Position numbers and translations under genes: made by a program. A DNA stretch of 64,000 bases from Periplaneta americana (lineage: Eukaryota; Arthropoda; Insecta; Blattodea; Blattidae): positions 160,327,955 to 160,391,954 of the forward strand of contig NC_091122.1 in NCBI RefSeq assembly GCF_040183065.1, read 5' to 3'. The notes below the pieces were generated by a model. The model saw only the letters and a list, made by a program, of their open reading frames with translations. It searched no databases and had not been told where the DNA came from. Positions 1 through 11,933 of this stretch are shown piece after piece (the first letter of the stretch is position 1; every line of letters begins with the position of its first letter).

Positions 1-249
1 TCGGCTTGTGCAACGGACAGTCGCATATTTCGCATATTACTTTCTCAATCTACATGCACACAAACGGCACAATACATAAGGAGCTTGTATTTTGCTTTAA
101 AGTTTAAGAGTTGTCGTTCTGACAATAAGTGCCGCTATCTCCCGACAGCCTACAAAAGCTACAGTTGAATTTTATGAACGAAAACGTTGCACTTGGTACT
201 TGGTAGCATTCTGATGACGATTCTGTGCTCAAATGTTTTTCATGAGGGT

Positions 250-310
250 AAATCGCAATATAGAGAGCTCCACTCACGACCTCTTTCACTTTTGGACTTT
301 CTGTATAAAT
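250..310 (+). repeat. Half-copy of the AAATCGCAATATAG MITE family
   Basis: Begins AAATCGCAATATAG and continues AGCTCC..CCTCTTTCACTTTT, matching the left half of the complete copy at 2280-2441 with substitutions. No right terminal repeat is seen nearby, so it is truncated or badly diverged. Confidence 0.4.
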
Positions 311-539
311 AGGTATGCTTGTATTTAGTCATTTTACTTATTAATTGCATATATATTAGCTTTATATGTATACACCCTCAGGTATACACGGTTTTAAACT
401 TTAAAGTAAAGTATGTTTAACTCCTCTTCGATATCCATTGTGCACCACCATATTTTCAAACCACCAGCCGCCACTGCATAATATACATTTTGTAATTAAG
501 TGCAAGATTAATTAGAAAATTAGTATAGATGACTTGTTT

Positions 540-680
540 CGTCTTGATTCTTCATTGTTCTGTATACAGTCTTAACACTTATAATCAATGATTAACTTTG
601 TTGTGTTAATATGAGAAATTTTACCTATTTGGCTAGTTTCGAAGTGGTATTCTTTATTGTCCGAAGCCTGACTAGACTAG
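540..680 (-). repeat. Penelope-like end fragment
   Basis: Contains TCTTAACACTTATAATCAATG, then TAGTTTCGAAGTGG..TTGTCCGAAGCC. The same order (TTTTAACACT, then CTAGTTTCGAAG..TTGTCCAAAG) occurs at the right edge of the window (63850-64000), and a similar layout in the Penelope-like arms at 5.8 and 38.0 kb. Orientation is inferred from those arms. Family assignment is tentative. Confidence 0.35.
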
Positions 681-1613
681 TCTGTCGGAATTAGTTGAAA
701 GTGTTTCATCTTACCTTATTGTATTACAAAAACCAGTGTCACGAATACGCTGACAAACTGATTTAATTTTAATGTCTGTGCATTTAGGATATTGTATTGT
801 ATTTATTAACATTCCATGGTATTCGTACATTGCTTCACAGCTAGAATATGGAACAAGTAAAAAAACTTAATATGACTATAAAGTCTTAATTTATAGTCAC
901 AGTCTAGTTGAAATATATACAAGAGATTTACAATATAGTCTGTTAGTACAACACAAAGTTTTAGTATCAATTTCATGAAGCGTTGTTGAATGTCATGAAT
1001 TCACCTACAGAATAGAAGGCATGAGAAATTAGGTACTTCTTTAATTTGCCCCTAAATAATCTCATGTTTTGAATTATTTTTTTCTGAGAAAAGTATTCAT
1101 TTGAGACTAATACAGTATTAGAATTTTTTGTTGTAACTTACTCTATCCAGGAAATAAGCTGTTAAAATCTGCACTGTTATATTACTTCCATCCTGTATTT
1201 AAGGTTCCTAAAACATATTGATTTAATACAGAGAGGCACATAAGTCAGTTTTCTCTTATTTCACATGTGCAATTTCATTTGTTTTAGTCGTACTGTTCAC
1301 ACAGTCTTCTGTTCCTCATGCAATATACCCTATAAGGTCTCTCCCCCCTAAAGAAAGACCCCTCACCCCAAGCAAAAAACTGAAATGGCGCCCCTGTAAA
1401 AATAGCTATAAATATCTTAAGAAGGAAAATACTAAATTATTATAAAAAGTATTTTTATGCTTTTCTTTTACATATTTCTGGTGGCGTGGAAGAGAAAGCT
1501 TGAGGGCATTAATACCATCAGAATAAATAATGTATTATTATTTATTATTAATTAGTGAATTAGCTATTATTGCAGAGATAAGTTACTGGTGTCATATATA
1601 TTTTATTTTGTAG

Positions 1614-1765
1614 GTCGTACATTCCCAAACCACACATATTTCTCATCCCCGCTGGGACCTGGACAATTGGCACTGTTCAATCTGCTGAAGGCGTATTCAC
1701 TTCTTGACCCTGAGGTTGGCTATTGCCAAGGATTGAGTTTTGTAGCAGGAGTTCTGATCTTACAT
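1614..1765 (+). CDS. plx: TBC1D1/TBC1D4-like RabGAP, internal exon (TBC domain with glutamine finger)
   Basis: Internal coding exon of a Rab GTPase-activating protein of the TBC1D1/TBC1D4 (AS160) family, whose Drosophila orthologue is pollux. These proteins speed GTP hydrolysis by Rab GTPases on transport vesicles. The exon starts after a TAG acceptor in the middle of a Gly codon and ends with CAT before a GTGAGT donor. It encodes GRTFP..YF, then [20 protein letters not shown]. The YCQ at 1721-1729 is the TBC motif B that supplies the catalytic glutamine finger. The arginine-finger motif (IxxDxxR) would lie on an upstream exon not found in the window. EVI5/RABGAP1 proteins share YCQG, but the downstream exons fit TBC1D1/4 best. 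Confidence 0.93.
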
Positions 1766-2279
1766 GTGAGTAATTCCTTTGTTCAAACTCGTAGGTATCT
1801 GTATTTTAACTGTTTTATCGCAAGTTTGTATTTCTTAGTAGTGCCTGCTTACATTATGTTTAGTTAAGTAATTTTCAGTGTTTTTGCAAAAATGTGCCAT
1901 AAAATTTTCGGTTAAAATTCTTTACAAATATTTATAATCTTTTTGAGAGCTGAGTGAATGGAGAAAGGATGTTAATGTTTTCAATTCATGATCACCTAAA
2001 ACAAGATTTCTTTAAATATTTTGTGATGCCCTCTTCATCTTCTTATACTCTTAGATAACATTATAAGTGTGTAACTCCCTCTACTTCTGTTTAATTTTCA
2101 TGTAGGAGTTTCTTGTATTATTTTGTGTACGGTATTAAAATTAGTTTTGTTTGGTCAATCAGTACTCGCTTTATTAATGCCAACAAGAAATTAAGGTTAG
2201 TCTATGAAATTGAACTTGCTAGACAACTAAAACAGTTGATAAAGCGTCGTAAAATGATCAACTAAAAGAAATAATGAGC

Positions 2280-2441
2280 AAATCGCAATATAGCGAACGT
2301 AGAAGCTCCGCCCACTACCCCTTCCACTTTTCCCCTACTAGCTCGTCAGACATTCTACGTGATAGGCGAGTGTTGTGTCGAATGCAAATTTCATGTGGGT
2401 GGGGATAACTTCCCCTACTGGCGTTCGCTATATTGCGATTT
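2280..2441. mobile_element. MITE with ~20-bp terminal inverted repeats
   Basis: A 162-bp element with ends AAATCGCAATATAGCGAACG and the exact reverse complement CGTTCGCTATATTGCGATTT. No coding capacity. The target duplication is not clear. It lies in the intron between the first two RabGAP exons. A truncated relative lies at 250-310. Confidence 0.8.
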
Positions 2442-2560
2442 ATCCGAAATAATACACCATTCCATTTCATTGTGCTTGCTTACTTAGTATCACATGTGGA
2501 CAGTGTTCACAATCTTCAAAAGCTTGAGAACCCCTGCTATACAATATTCCAGAGTATTTA

Positions 2561-3900
2561 CAGTACCATGCAAATTAATCCGAACACGACAAATTTTTAC
2601 ATTTTCTGTCATTGTTGGCCTCACAGCTGCTCATACCGCTTTGACATCTGTAGTACGTGTAATTCCATTGTTGAAGGTCTGTCGTTATTATTATTTTTTA
2701 TAATATGTGACATTTTGCCTGTTGTTTTGTACGTATAAGCATTTCAGTTGTGTTGAAGACTTAATACTGCAATCCTGTGTACTTTTTGTCGTCTTCACGA
2801 ATGGATACAACTCCACGAAAACGGTCTAAAATTATAACATTTGCGGAGCATTCTTCTATGACACAGAGGCAAATTGCTGCAGAATGTCACATTGGTTTGG
2901 CTACTGTTAATTCGATCATAAAACGATACAGGGAGACTGGATCCATCACACCCCAGAAAAAAGAAAACTGTGGCCGGAAAAGGAAGACTTCATCTGCAGA
3001 TGATCGTTTAATTGTCAGGAAAAGTAAATTAAATCCTAGACTAACTGCTGTCGACTTAACCCGCGAGTTAATGGCTACCACTGGGGCGAATATTCACGTC
3101 ACGTGCAGCGTAGGGTTTTGGAAGCTGGACGAAGGGCTCGTAAGCCTATTAAGAAGCAATTGCTAACCCCTGTTATGTGCAAAAAACGCTTAATGTGGGC
3201 AAAATTACATAACACTGGACAGTGAATGACTGGAAGAATGTACTTTCTTCTGATGAGTCTCATTTCGAGGTCCACGACCACCGTGTTTCTTACGTACGGA
3301 AAGGATCCGAAAAAGTAACAGCAGCTCATCTCCAACAAGCACCCAAATACCCCCCTAAAGTAATGTTTTGGGGTTGTTTTACACATGAAGGCCTGGAGCA
3401 TTAATACCTATCAAGGGAATGATGAATTCTGACAAATATATTCACTTATTGGAAACCAGAATCGTAACCCAGCTGCAAAAATCATTTCCGGATGGCAGAG
3501 GTGTTTTCCAGCAAGACCTGGCACCACGCCATACGTCTCGAAAAACTACAGAATTCTTCAAGAAGAAGAATATTCAGGTACTCCCCTGGCCAGGCAACTC
3601 ACCTGACATCAACCCTATTGAGAACTTGTGGTCAATTTGCAAAAGAAGAATGCAAAAAATGGATTGTTCTACAAAGAAGAAGATGATTTCTGGCCTCATT
3701 GGTGTATGGTTTCGCGATGAAGAAATGAAGAATATTTGTGGGAAATTAGTGGAATCCATGCCAAATCGTCTCAGAGCTGTTATTAGGAACAAGGGAGGCC
3801 ACATAGATTACTGAGGTATGTCTTAGATCCTTTTTTTTTATCCCGTTTGAGTGTTTTTGCATAAGTAATTACGTTGTTCGGATTAATTTGCACGCTACTG
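2561..3900 (+). mobile_element. Tc1-family transposon, 1.34 kb, flanked by TA
   Basis: The left end CAGTACCATGCAAATTAATC and the reverse complement of the right end CAGTAGCGTGCAAATTAATC match over most of ~25 bp, followed by CGAACA in both. TA dinucleotides flank both ends (2559-2560, 3901-3902), the Tc1/mariner target duplication. Length and the internal transposase remnant fit the Tc1 family. It sits within a RabGAP intron, sense to the gene. Confidence 0.93.
2801..3814 (+). pseudogene. Tc1-like DD34E transposase, broken by frameshifts
   Basis: Starts MDTTPRKRSK with paired helix-turn-helix (SMTQRQIAAE..ATVNSIIKRYRETGS) and a GRKRKTS hook. The catalytic core shows DESHFE, then QQDLAPRHTS and SPDINPIENLW, with 34 residues between the second Asp and the Glu (DD34E). 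The usual QQDNAP is QQDLAP here. Frame breaks occur near 3100, near 3219 (with a TGA) and near 3400, so the copy is dead. The last piece ends at TGA 3812-3814. Confidence 0.9.
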
Positions 3901-3904
3901 TAAA

Positions 3905-4125
3905 TTGTTCTATTTAACGACACTCGCAACTGCTGAGGTTATATCAGCATCGCTGGTGTGCCGAAATTTTGTCCTGCAGAAGTTCTTTTACATGCCAGTA
4001 TATTTAGTGATATGAACCTGCCACATTTAAGCACACTTAAATGTGCATCGACCTGGGCTGGGATCGAACCCTCAATCTCGGATACAGAATGCCAGTACTC
4101 TACCGACTACGCCACCCAGGCCGAC
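3905..4125 (-). repeat. tRNA-derived SINE, family A, copy 1
   Basis: Read on the minus strand it opens with a tRNA-like head: GTGGCGTAGTCGGTAGAGTA (A-box-like), then GGTTCGATCCCAG (B box), then a body ending ..GAGTGTCGTTAAATA. Two further copies lie at 23573-23809 and 59265-59468. It abuts the right end of the Tc1 element. Confidence 0.75.
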
Positions 4126-5324
4126 TCAGGAGGTTAATGCATGCATGCAATATATAATATGATTTTATAGGTATTCAGTAATCTTTTCTCTATTGTATAC
4201 CAGTACTGCATTTGTATATCCAATACCGGTACATGATGTCATAGATATTCAGTAATCACTTTTCTGTTATTTATTGTAGTTTTGTACTGTCTCCAATATA
4301 TGAGTTTATAGACTACTGGTACTGTAGTTGTATAACCATTATATGATTTCATAGATATTCAGTACTGGTAATCACTTGTCTATTATTTACTTTAGTCGTG
4401 TATTCAACATGATTTCATAGGTGTTCAGTACAACCTTTACTAGTATCTTCTTTTTTTATGTAAACTCATAAATGAAAAAGTTCCCTTGACTGTTTTAGAA
4501 TATTATTTTACGAGAATTACTTTCTTCAGTTCTACAAGCCTTGAATCCATGGATAAGGGTTCATAAAGAATTCATTATTTATTCTTGAGATATGCTTACA
4601 ATAACTAAATGTCAACCGCACAATATACACAATGCATTCATATGCATGTGGCCAGTATCTGTGAGTGTTAGGACTATCATCAGGATTAATGGTTTTTTGA
4701 GGGATTTCTTTGGATTTTTTCGATTTTTGCTTTCTTCTTTCTGTGGGCTGTACTTTGCAGAAAAATGTGTTCAGTATTTTGTCTCTTGTAAGACATTTCG
4801 TACAACTTTATCAAATTGAATGATTGAATCTGTGTAGGTAATGATCAGTAACAAGATATTCAATTGAATATTTAATATTTGAAAGTATTTTGGCCAATGC
4901 TGATAAATGCTTATGTCATTGGACTTTTTCGGGAGAGATTTTGAATAAATGTCCTGCATTAATATACCCATTCATGAATGTGAATACCATAGGCATCGTT
5001 TCTTGGATTTTTTTGAAGTGATTAATTGATTTCTGGTTTTGGATATAAATTTGAGGTTACTTTCGCAGTTGTGTCAGCTAAGATATTACGTCTTAAATTG
5101 TACTTACCCCATTCTTTTCTCTCGCTCATGATTCAATAAATGCATATAGCTGAACCAAGGAAGTTTGTTATGCTGTACAATATTCAGAGTATTTATTTAT
5201 AGCCAATATACTGTATAACACAAGAAATACCGTTTCTAGAAAATACAACCAAATATATGTATGTAAAAATCATTAAAGTAATATTACAAACTCTTTTTAC
5301 GATTAATTAATGGACACATTCTAG

Positions 5325-5577
5325 ATGACTGAGGAGTCTGCGTTCTTCTTGCTGAGGCACCTAATGTTCCGACGAGGTTTGCGGCGTCAGTACCTTCCTG
5401 ATATGGCAGCATTACAAGTGCAGTTGTACCAGTTATCGCGGCTTCTGCATGATCAGCACCGTGACTTGTACGATCATTTTGAAAAACACGAAGTGGCGCC
5501 CACTCTGTATGCAGCCCCATGGATCCTGACAGTTTTTGCGTCCCAGTTCCCCCTTGGATTTGTTACAAGAGTTTTTG
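5325..5577 (+). CDS. plx: TBC1D1/TBC1D4-like RabGAP, internal exon (TBC domain, second half)
   Basis: Continues the TBC domain: [14 protein letters not shown], then [20 protein letters not shown], then [20 protein letters not shown]. These blocks match the TBC1D1/4 order closely ([27 protein letters not shown]). The exon begins after CTAG at 5321-5324 in phase 0, directly continuing the previous exon, and ends at a GTAAGT donor in phase 1. The split codon G|AT gives Asp in the expected ARVFD position. The 3.56-kb intron before it contains a MITE, a Tc1 element and a SINE. No frameshift or stop is present. Confidence 0.95.
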
Positions 5578-5789
5578 GTAAGTTTAAAGTTTTATTGAGT
5601 GATATGTGGAAGAAAGTAGCTGACCTTGTGCACCTCATTCTTGAAAGATCTGTTGTGTGACTTAACCTCAATCTTTTAACAGCCTAGTTTCTTCAGCCAG
5701 AATTTGACAGAGTTACACAATAAGAGACCAACTGACAAAAACCTCTTTTTTCGAGATATTGACCATTGAAGTAAAAATGGTTATTTATT

Positions 5790-6285
5790 CATGTTGAATC
5801 TTTCGTACACTATTTTTAACACTTGAATATAAATAATTGATTAAATGGCGATCTTACTCGTGTTAATTCTGTAAGCATGTGTGGCTTACAGCTGTTTCGG
5901 TGCTTCTTCACACCATCCTCAGAGCCTACTAGGTCTCGGCGTCATCTCGAACTTCGCTGCCTGTTGTGTGGGTGCGTTCGATTGTTGAAAAGTGTTGAAA
6001 TGTGGTGTCAAATAGTGTGTGTGTTCTGAAATTGACACACTAAAACACACCCTGATCAAATTCTCAACACACAGATCAATTTCAGAACACACACACTATT
6101 TGACACCACATTTCAACACTTTTCAACAATCGAATGCACCCACACAACAGGCAGCGAAGTTCGAGATGACGCCGAGATCTAGTAGGCTCTGAGGATGGTG
6201 TGACGAAGCACCGAAACAGCTGTAAGCTGCATATGCTTAGGCTACACAATTAACACGAGTAAGATCGCCATTTAATCAATTATTT
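5790..6285. mobile_element. Penelope-like element, two 3' ends head-to-head, 13-bp TSD
   Basis: Two ~220-bp arms are near-perfect inverted repeats (about 5829-6050 and 6060-6287). The right arm on the plus strand reads HPDQILNTQINFRTHTLFD, the C-terminal tail of the GIY-YIG part of Penelope-like elements; the left arm reads the same on the minus strand. A 13-bp direct repeat ATGGTTATTTATT flanks the whole unit (5777-5789 and 6286-6298), so both arms inserted together. Confidence 0.8.
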
Positions 6286-7045
6286 ATGGTTATTTATTAA
6301 GCATTTTATGCAAGAAGTATCGTAACATTCATACTGTTACAAAAAAATAGCACAAATAATGTTGTCATTGTTAACTAATGCTGAGTTTTTGGCAATAAAG
6401 TCATTAACTTTCTTGCTGTCCGATATTTCTCACACAGTGAAGTTAGAGGAAAGGGCTGGACGTTGCTGAAGATGATTCTGATCCATTTCTTCATTAAGAC
6501 TGCACAGTGAACAAAGTGGTGAAGAAAAAATTCCAATTTTGTTCAAGTATTTTGACAAACAGTCGTGTCTTCAAGTAATTGAAAGGATGCATCTGCACTT
6601 TTCTTTGGATATTTTGGAATGGCACAAATAATAATAAAAAAAGGCTAACCGATTTTTAATAACAGATTAGCATTGATTTACTATTGCAAAGCAAAATAAA
6701 TAAATAAATTTTAGGTAATAAACGAATGCTTATAAATGTAAACAGAGTGCAGATATCGCATTCTCGATTTTTTCTGAGTTAAATAATTTAGCCAACAATA
6801 GATTTCTGCAAATATCTCTCTTTTTTTTTTTTTTTTTTCAAATTGTCGGTTGGTCTATTGTTGCATAACTCTATCCAATTATTATGCTTTGAGGTGAAAG
6901 AAAGAAAAAGGTCTATCTTCCTTACAAACAGACACAACATTGCAGAAGCAATATTTGAACATGTCATATAAGGCTAAATAGAGTTTGTGTAGTTCCAAAA
7001 AGTAGCTTCCAAGAAGGAGAGCTCTTAGCTGGGTTGAGGTTTAGC

Positions 7046-7307
7046 CGCCACTGGCATGGCTCAGTCGGTTAAGGCACTTGCCTGACAGTCTGAAGTTGCA
7101 CTCGGGCGCGGGTTCGATCCCCGATTGGGCTGATTACCTGGTTGGGTTTTTCCGAGGTTTTTCCCAACTGTAAGGTGAATGCCAGGTAATCTATGGCGAA
7201 TCCTCGGCCCCGTCTCACCAAATACCATCTCGCTATCACCAATCTCATCGACGCTAAATAACCTCATAGTTGATACAGCGTCGTTAAATAACCAACTTAA
7301 AAAAAAA
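7046..7307 (+). repeat. tRNA-derived SINE, family B, with A tail
   Basis: tRNA-like head with TGGCTCAGTCGGTTAAGGCA (A box) and GGGTTCGATCCCCG (B box), a body with TTTTTCCGAGGTTTTTCCCA, the motif GCGTCGTTAAATAACC and a terminal run of A. A 9-bp repeat AGGTTTAGC flanks it (7037-7045 and 7308-7316). Inserted in the RabGAP intron. Confidence 0.85.
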
Positions 7308-7423
7308 AGGTTTAGCATTCACATAAATTGCTAGCATTTTAACGCCTTTAAGCATCTAGAATAGGAGGAATCCACCCAATTAATACTGTGTATGATCTTG
7401 CATATAGAGAATAAATTTTATAT

Positions 7424-7447
7424 GGTTGGTTGGTTGGTTGGTTGGTA
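7424..7447. repeat. (GGTT)n microsatellite
   Basis: About six GGTT units in a row within the RabGAP intron. Confidence 0.8.
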
Positions 7448-9012
7448 GGTATCTAATGTTTATGTGCACTTTAGTTATCTTGTTTACTTTTTGAAAATAA
7501 CTTGCCCCATTACATAGGTTGGTTACTGGGTATAGATAGATTTCGTAGGCTGTATAATGAGAATAGAATTGACGAATTTCGTGTTGTTATGAATTCACTT
7601 TTTGTGTTATGAAATTTAATGAACCATGACATATTTTTTCGGTATGTAAGTCAACAGATACTTTGTATAGAGTTATTTTTTCAAAACTGGGAGCATTCAA
7701 TGTCAGCCACTGCTGAGTGGTTCAGACTTCTTGTCAGGCCTTCTAATGGAAGCTGTATTACCACGAAATTATGACACAACACTACCATGAACCCGAAAAT
7801 TTAACTTATTTTAAAACGTTCTGTTTGGATATCTTTCCATGTCTTATTGAAACTTAATTCTGATGTTTCTGTGTGTTTGCACAGTGCTTCTGGTTTTGGA
7901 AAACACCTCCACAGAAAATATCTATTAATTTACCGAAAAATGTACTATAGTTTACATTGTATAACATAGAAAATTAATTCGTAACAGCATGAAATAAACA
8001 GTCAATTTTTGCGTTCTTATTCCCTCCTCTCCTTTTGTCTCTGCTTTTCTGTCTCCATTCCTCTCATCTTATCCTTTTCCGACGCATTACAGTCAAAGAG
8101 AAATTAAAAAATATTTTACTATGCAATTGTTATACTAATGAGTTCCTGTATGAAAAGCTAAGTTGGACAACGATTAATCATATCACATTCAAGCCTCTTG
8201 GTGACAGTATGTTTATGTCTACCACAAGCAACTTCATTTGTAAATGAACTTTCATCATAGAATTAATCAGCATAGCTTTCGAAAATAATTTAGCTGCAAC
8301 ATTTTTACTTCCATTCAAATTTTATAACTATTATTTACAATTTTTATAACGTTGTTATAACGATTTTTATAACATTGTTATAAAAAGTACTTAGTTCTTA
8401 GATATTTCTGTCTAAATATTTGATTGGTTACAAAATTAAATAAATTAGGTAGCTAAATTTTAATTTAATTAAACATTGTGGTCGTTATGTTTGGTTAGCT
8501 TAGGTCCATTTTTAGTTTGTAATTTTAGGTTAATTTAGGTTATGTTATGTTAGATTGGGTTTGATTTGATTTGGTTAGGTTAAGTTGTCATGTTATGTTA
8601 GATCAGATCTGTTTTAGTTACTGTAAGAAGCTTATTGTATAGAATGTATGGGTAGTATCTGCTTTTACTGGCAGAATGTTCCAATTTATGGATAATTTTA
8701 TTACTGTTGTTGTTTTGAGCAACTATATTTATAGAGAAGATTGTGAGATGGGTTTATTGGCAACAACTATCATGGCATCTTAAACGTTGTTTTTATATTA
8801 CTACTACGAAAATGTACAAATCACAGTTATTATGAAAAGAAACTTCACTTTTCGCTAGTTATCAGTTACGAGCATTACAGTGAATAATATTGTCAGAAAT
8901 GTATTAATGTAAGTACCGTATGCAAGCGCTTATGGTCGACTTTATTGTACTGGACCCAGCTGCTCATACATAAGACATTTTAATATAATTTCTCTATATC
9001 TGTCTACTCCAG

Positions 9013-9182
9013 ATCTGCTGTTTTTGGAAAACACTGAAGTTCTATTCAGAGTGGCTCTGGCCTTGCTTGGAGAGCATAAAGAAGGACTTTTATCATGTGA
9101 TAGCTTTGAAGAGATTATGGAGTACCTCAAGAATGTGGTGCCTCAAGTTGACAAGAAAATGATGGACAGGGTTATGAAACAG
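9013..9182 (+). CDS. plx: TBC1D1/TBC1D4-like RabGAP, internal exon (end of TBC domain)
   Basis: Short exon bounded by an AG acceptor at 9011-9012 and a GTACGA donor at 9183. It begins with the last two bases of a split Asp codon (phase 1) and runs 56 codons to phase 0. It encodes LLFLENTEVLFRVALALLG, then SFEEIMEYLKNVVP, the C-terminal helices of the TBC domain. The TEV-F-VAL-LL and FE-I-E-LKN patterns are those of TBC1D1/4. Too short to stand out as an open frame on its own; found by conserved sequence and reading-phase continuity with both neighbours. Confidence 0.93.
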
Positions 9183-9649
9183 GTACGATGTCTAATTTGA
9201 AGTAAAATATAATTGTATTTATATATACCTGCATTTGTGCCCTAACTGTAACCTGCAGAATTTTTTCAGCATTTTCCCTCATGTCACTAACTTTTTTTTG
9301 AAGTATAGAATTATATTGAACTTTAAAAATAAAACAACAAACGTCTTAGAACACAGGAGGATATATGTATTATATTGTATTACATTTAATTTTCTTATTA
9401 CCAGAGTTCATTTTTAAGATAATTTAAGAAAGTGGTCACATTACTCATAATTTTCTATTTTCTATTCAATAGAAATTGAATTTCCGTGGGGAGGGCCAGA
9501 ACCCCTTTGGCTTCCCCCCTATATATACCTCTGGTAAAAGTGTACAAAACCAAACCTGTATGGGATGAAAAAGCAGTTGTACGAGTTTGCACAGTATAGG
9601 CCTACATTAAAAAAGTGTTCAGCATGAGCACAGTTCGTAACATAGCATA

Positions 9650-10167
9650 CAGTGTATTCCGAATCTCAGCACTGAGCAATCCGATGGCATCACGGCGTTC
9701 CAAATTTCACCGATGGCGTAACTGATGCTCCACCGATGTCACACCGGTGCCATCAGCTTGCAGAGGTGGTGGCAGTCTCCATCAGCTGCCATTAGTGAAT
9801 CTGATTGGTTCTTGTATAGGGCGGGAATTAGCAGACGAATGACATCGTGCACTGTTGTGTCATGGCGGTGTGTTCTGCTGTATTGTTTGTAATGAGCACA
9901 ATGTAAAAACAGTATGTTAATGGCTTATGAGCGAACATGTCAACGGACCAGTTATTACTACCGGTTCAAGAAATAAATTGTTTATGCTCTCTTTTCTTTG
10001 AACGAGATGGCAGTACGGAAATTTCGCAAAATTTTGCTAGCATAGCACAGACAACAACTTATACAGTCGCCATAACAGCCATTGATCCTTCCAGCAGTTT
10101 TGTTCCTCTTTTGCTGCAGCGTTACGTCATTGTTGTCCACCGGTCTGGTGAGATTCGGAACACGCTG
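9650..10167. mobile_element. Non-autonomous TIR element (518 bp)
   Basis: Left end CAGTGTATTCCGAATCTCAG; right end read in reverse CAGCGTGTTCCGAATCTCAC, matching over most of ~22 bp. CAGTG ends are hAT-like, but the 8-bp flanks (ATAGCATA, ATACATTG) match poorly, so the target duplication has decayed or the superfamily is another one. No transposase seen. Confidence 0.6.
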
Positions 10168-10503
10168 ATACATTGTGGCTAATGAAAAAGACAGGCTACA
10201 GTGCGACATCTCATTCTTAGTCATAACATGGCTAACATTGAACAAGTTTATATATAAATGTACGTTTAACATCAGTTTAATATAGCAATTCTTTTGTTTT
10301 TTAGAACTTTGAACATGTATTTATATTAGGTGATTGTCAAGATGGCCATGACTGGACCATGATAACACGTGACTCTGATTCGCGTCAAGCCTGTCTTTCT
10401 CGTTAACCATGCCATACATCCAGTCAGTAGTCTAATTCTTGCCATATCCTAGTCAGCTTGTCAGGTGTGATAGGCTCAACAGCCGCACAATCCTGTGTAT
10501 AAA

Positions 10504-11346
10504 CTAAAGGTACGGTCACACGTCGCTACTTTTGCAGTGCTGCAGTACAAAAAACTGCGCAACTCTTGTACTGCGATGTGTGAACAACGGTGCAACCCGA
10601 AAAGTAGCGGCTGCCAAACCTGCTGTTCGCTGCTTTTTCATGCTGCATGCAGCTTAAAAGTAGCGACGTGTGAACAGGGTTCTCAGGGTTGCAGCCGCAG
10701 CATTTTTGATATCGGTTTTGTTGAAACTTTTGCTGCAGTTGCAACCAGTGTTACCACCCAAATGTGCCAATGATACTTTTATTGTTTGGATATATTTTAA
10801 TGTTAAATGTGATGAAAATAAATTATTTGTAACAATTATTAAATACACAACATAGTCTGAGCATAATTGCTGACGATATAATTCATTTCTTAAATTTTCC
10901 GTAGCGTAGTTCCAAACAGGAGGGTTGCCAACATTGATTACGTGAATATGCTGTTGATTATCATTTAAGTATATAGGCGTTTTTAAAAGCTTTATAGTAA
11001 AAATAATGTCAATTTCTGAATACTAGATACGACAGAAACGCAAATAATAGATAAGGAAGCTTTCGCATGAATTTCTTAATAATGCGAACATAACCACAAA
11101 ATGTATATTGAGAAGTCAACACGGAGATGGAAACCTGCAGCATGACTGCGGCTGCAAAAGTAACGCCTTGTGTGTGAACAGACTCGCAACCTCCAGTTGC
11201 AACTTTTGCAGCACTCGGGTTGCGCAGCAGGAAAAGTAGCGTGCAGCACGCTACTTTTGGCTTATGTGTGAACACGACACGCAACTTTTGCAGCTGCAGT
11301 ACAAAAGTTGCACAGCAAAAGTAGCGATGTGTGACCGTACCTTTAG
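10504..11346. mobile_element. Non-autonomous TIR element with internal repeated motif (843 bp)
   Basis: Both ends read CTAAAGGTACGGTCACAC inward, then CGTCGCTACTTTTGC or CATCGCTACTTTTGC. The word AAAAGTAGCG with an adjacent TGTGTGAAC recurs in both orientations near both ends (10512, 10570-10610, 10655, 11150, 11230-11275, 11315). No coding sequence recognised. Lies in the RabGAP intron before the coiled-coil exon. Confidence 0.75.
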
Positions 11347-11762
11347 GCACATTCATAGGTAGCGATGGCTGGCATGTTTAGTCCTTCATTTAACCCAACA
11401 GGAAGAAATCACACTGTGAAGTTGGGGAACCATGAAGGCCACCTAGAGAAAACTATGTCGTTCGGATCTCTTCTAAATTCCCGTCAAAATGTCTGCTAAA
11501 CTGTAACTACTGTACTGCACTTTGCGAATTGCAACACACAAAATACTTATTTCTTGGAAGTCACCATATTTTACAGTGGTGCTGTTATGTAGCAAATAGG
11601 AAAAATCGAATTTTTGTGCATGAAACTTTACATTGACGTCCATCTGCATTGCCATACTGACCATCTGAAACTCCGGAAGTCATTTAGGAACACTGTACCA
11701 TTTTATTGAATTAAATTAACTTAGCATTATCTTAATTAGTAGCTATATTGATTCAATTGTAG

Positions 11763-11933
11763 GTTTTCACAATGGATGTGAGCAAGCAGCTTCATGAATA
11801 CGAAGTGGAGTACCACGTCCTCCAGGAGGGAATGTCATCCCTGCGTCCTGAAGAAGTGGAAGCACTACACAAGGCAGAGGCGGCCAACCGAGAACTTATG
11901 CAGCAGAACCAGGCTCTTATCGAGCAACTTGAG
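11763..11933 (+). CDS. plx: TBC1D1/TBC1D4-like RabGAP, internal exon (post-TBC coiled coil)
   Basis: A 57-codon, phase 0-0 exon after a TTGTAG acceptor and before a GTACTG donor. It starts VFTMDVSKQLHEYEVEYHVLQ, the most diagnostic block for TBC1D1/TBC1D4 (the mammalian proteins have MDISKQLHAYEVEYHVLQ). It continues into a heptad-like Glu/Gln/Leu-rich stretch (ANRELMQQNQALIEQLE), the start of the coiled coil that follows the TBC domain. The ATG at 11772 is an internal Met, not a start. Confidence 0.95.

Noticed and set aside
1589..1867. Open frame starting at ATG 1589 as a gene start
   Set aside because: The first codons read through the intron end; the protein match begins exactly after the acceptor at 1613 and stops at the donor at 1766.
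7054..7130. Functional tRNA gene
   Set aside because: A and B boxes are present, but no proper acceptor stem or anticodon arm closes and a SINE body with target duplication follows. The same holds for heads at 4100, 13300, 17040, 17430 and 23790.
8500..8605. Interstitial TTAGG telomere repeat
   Set aside because: GGTTA/TTAGG-like words are present, but not in a regular pentamer array; probably simple-sequence drift.
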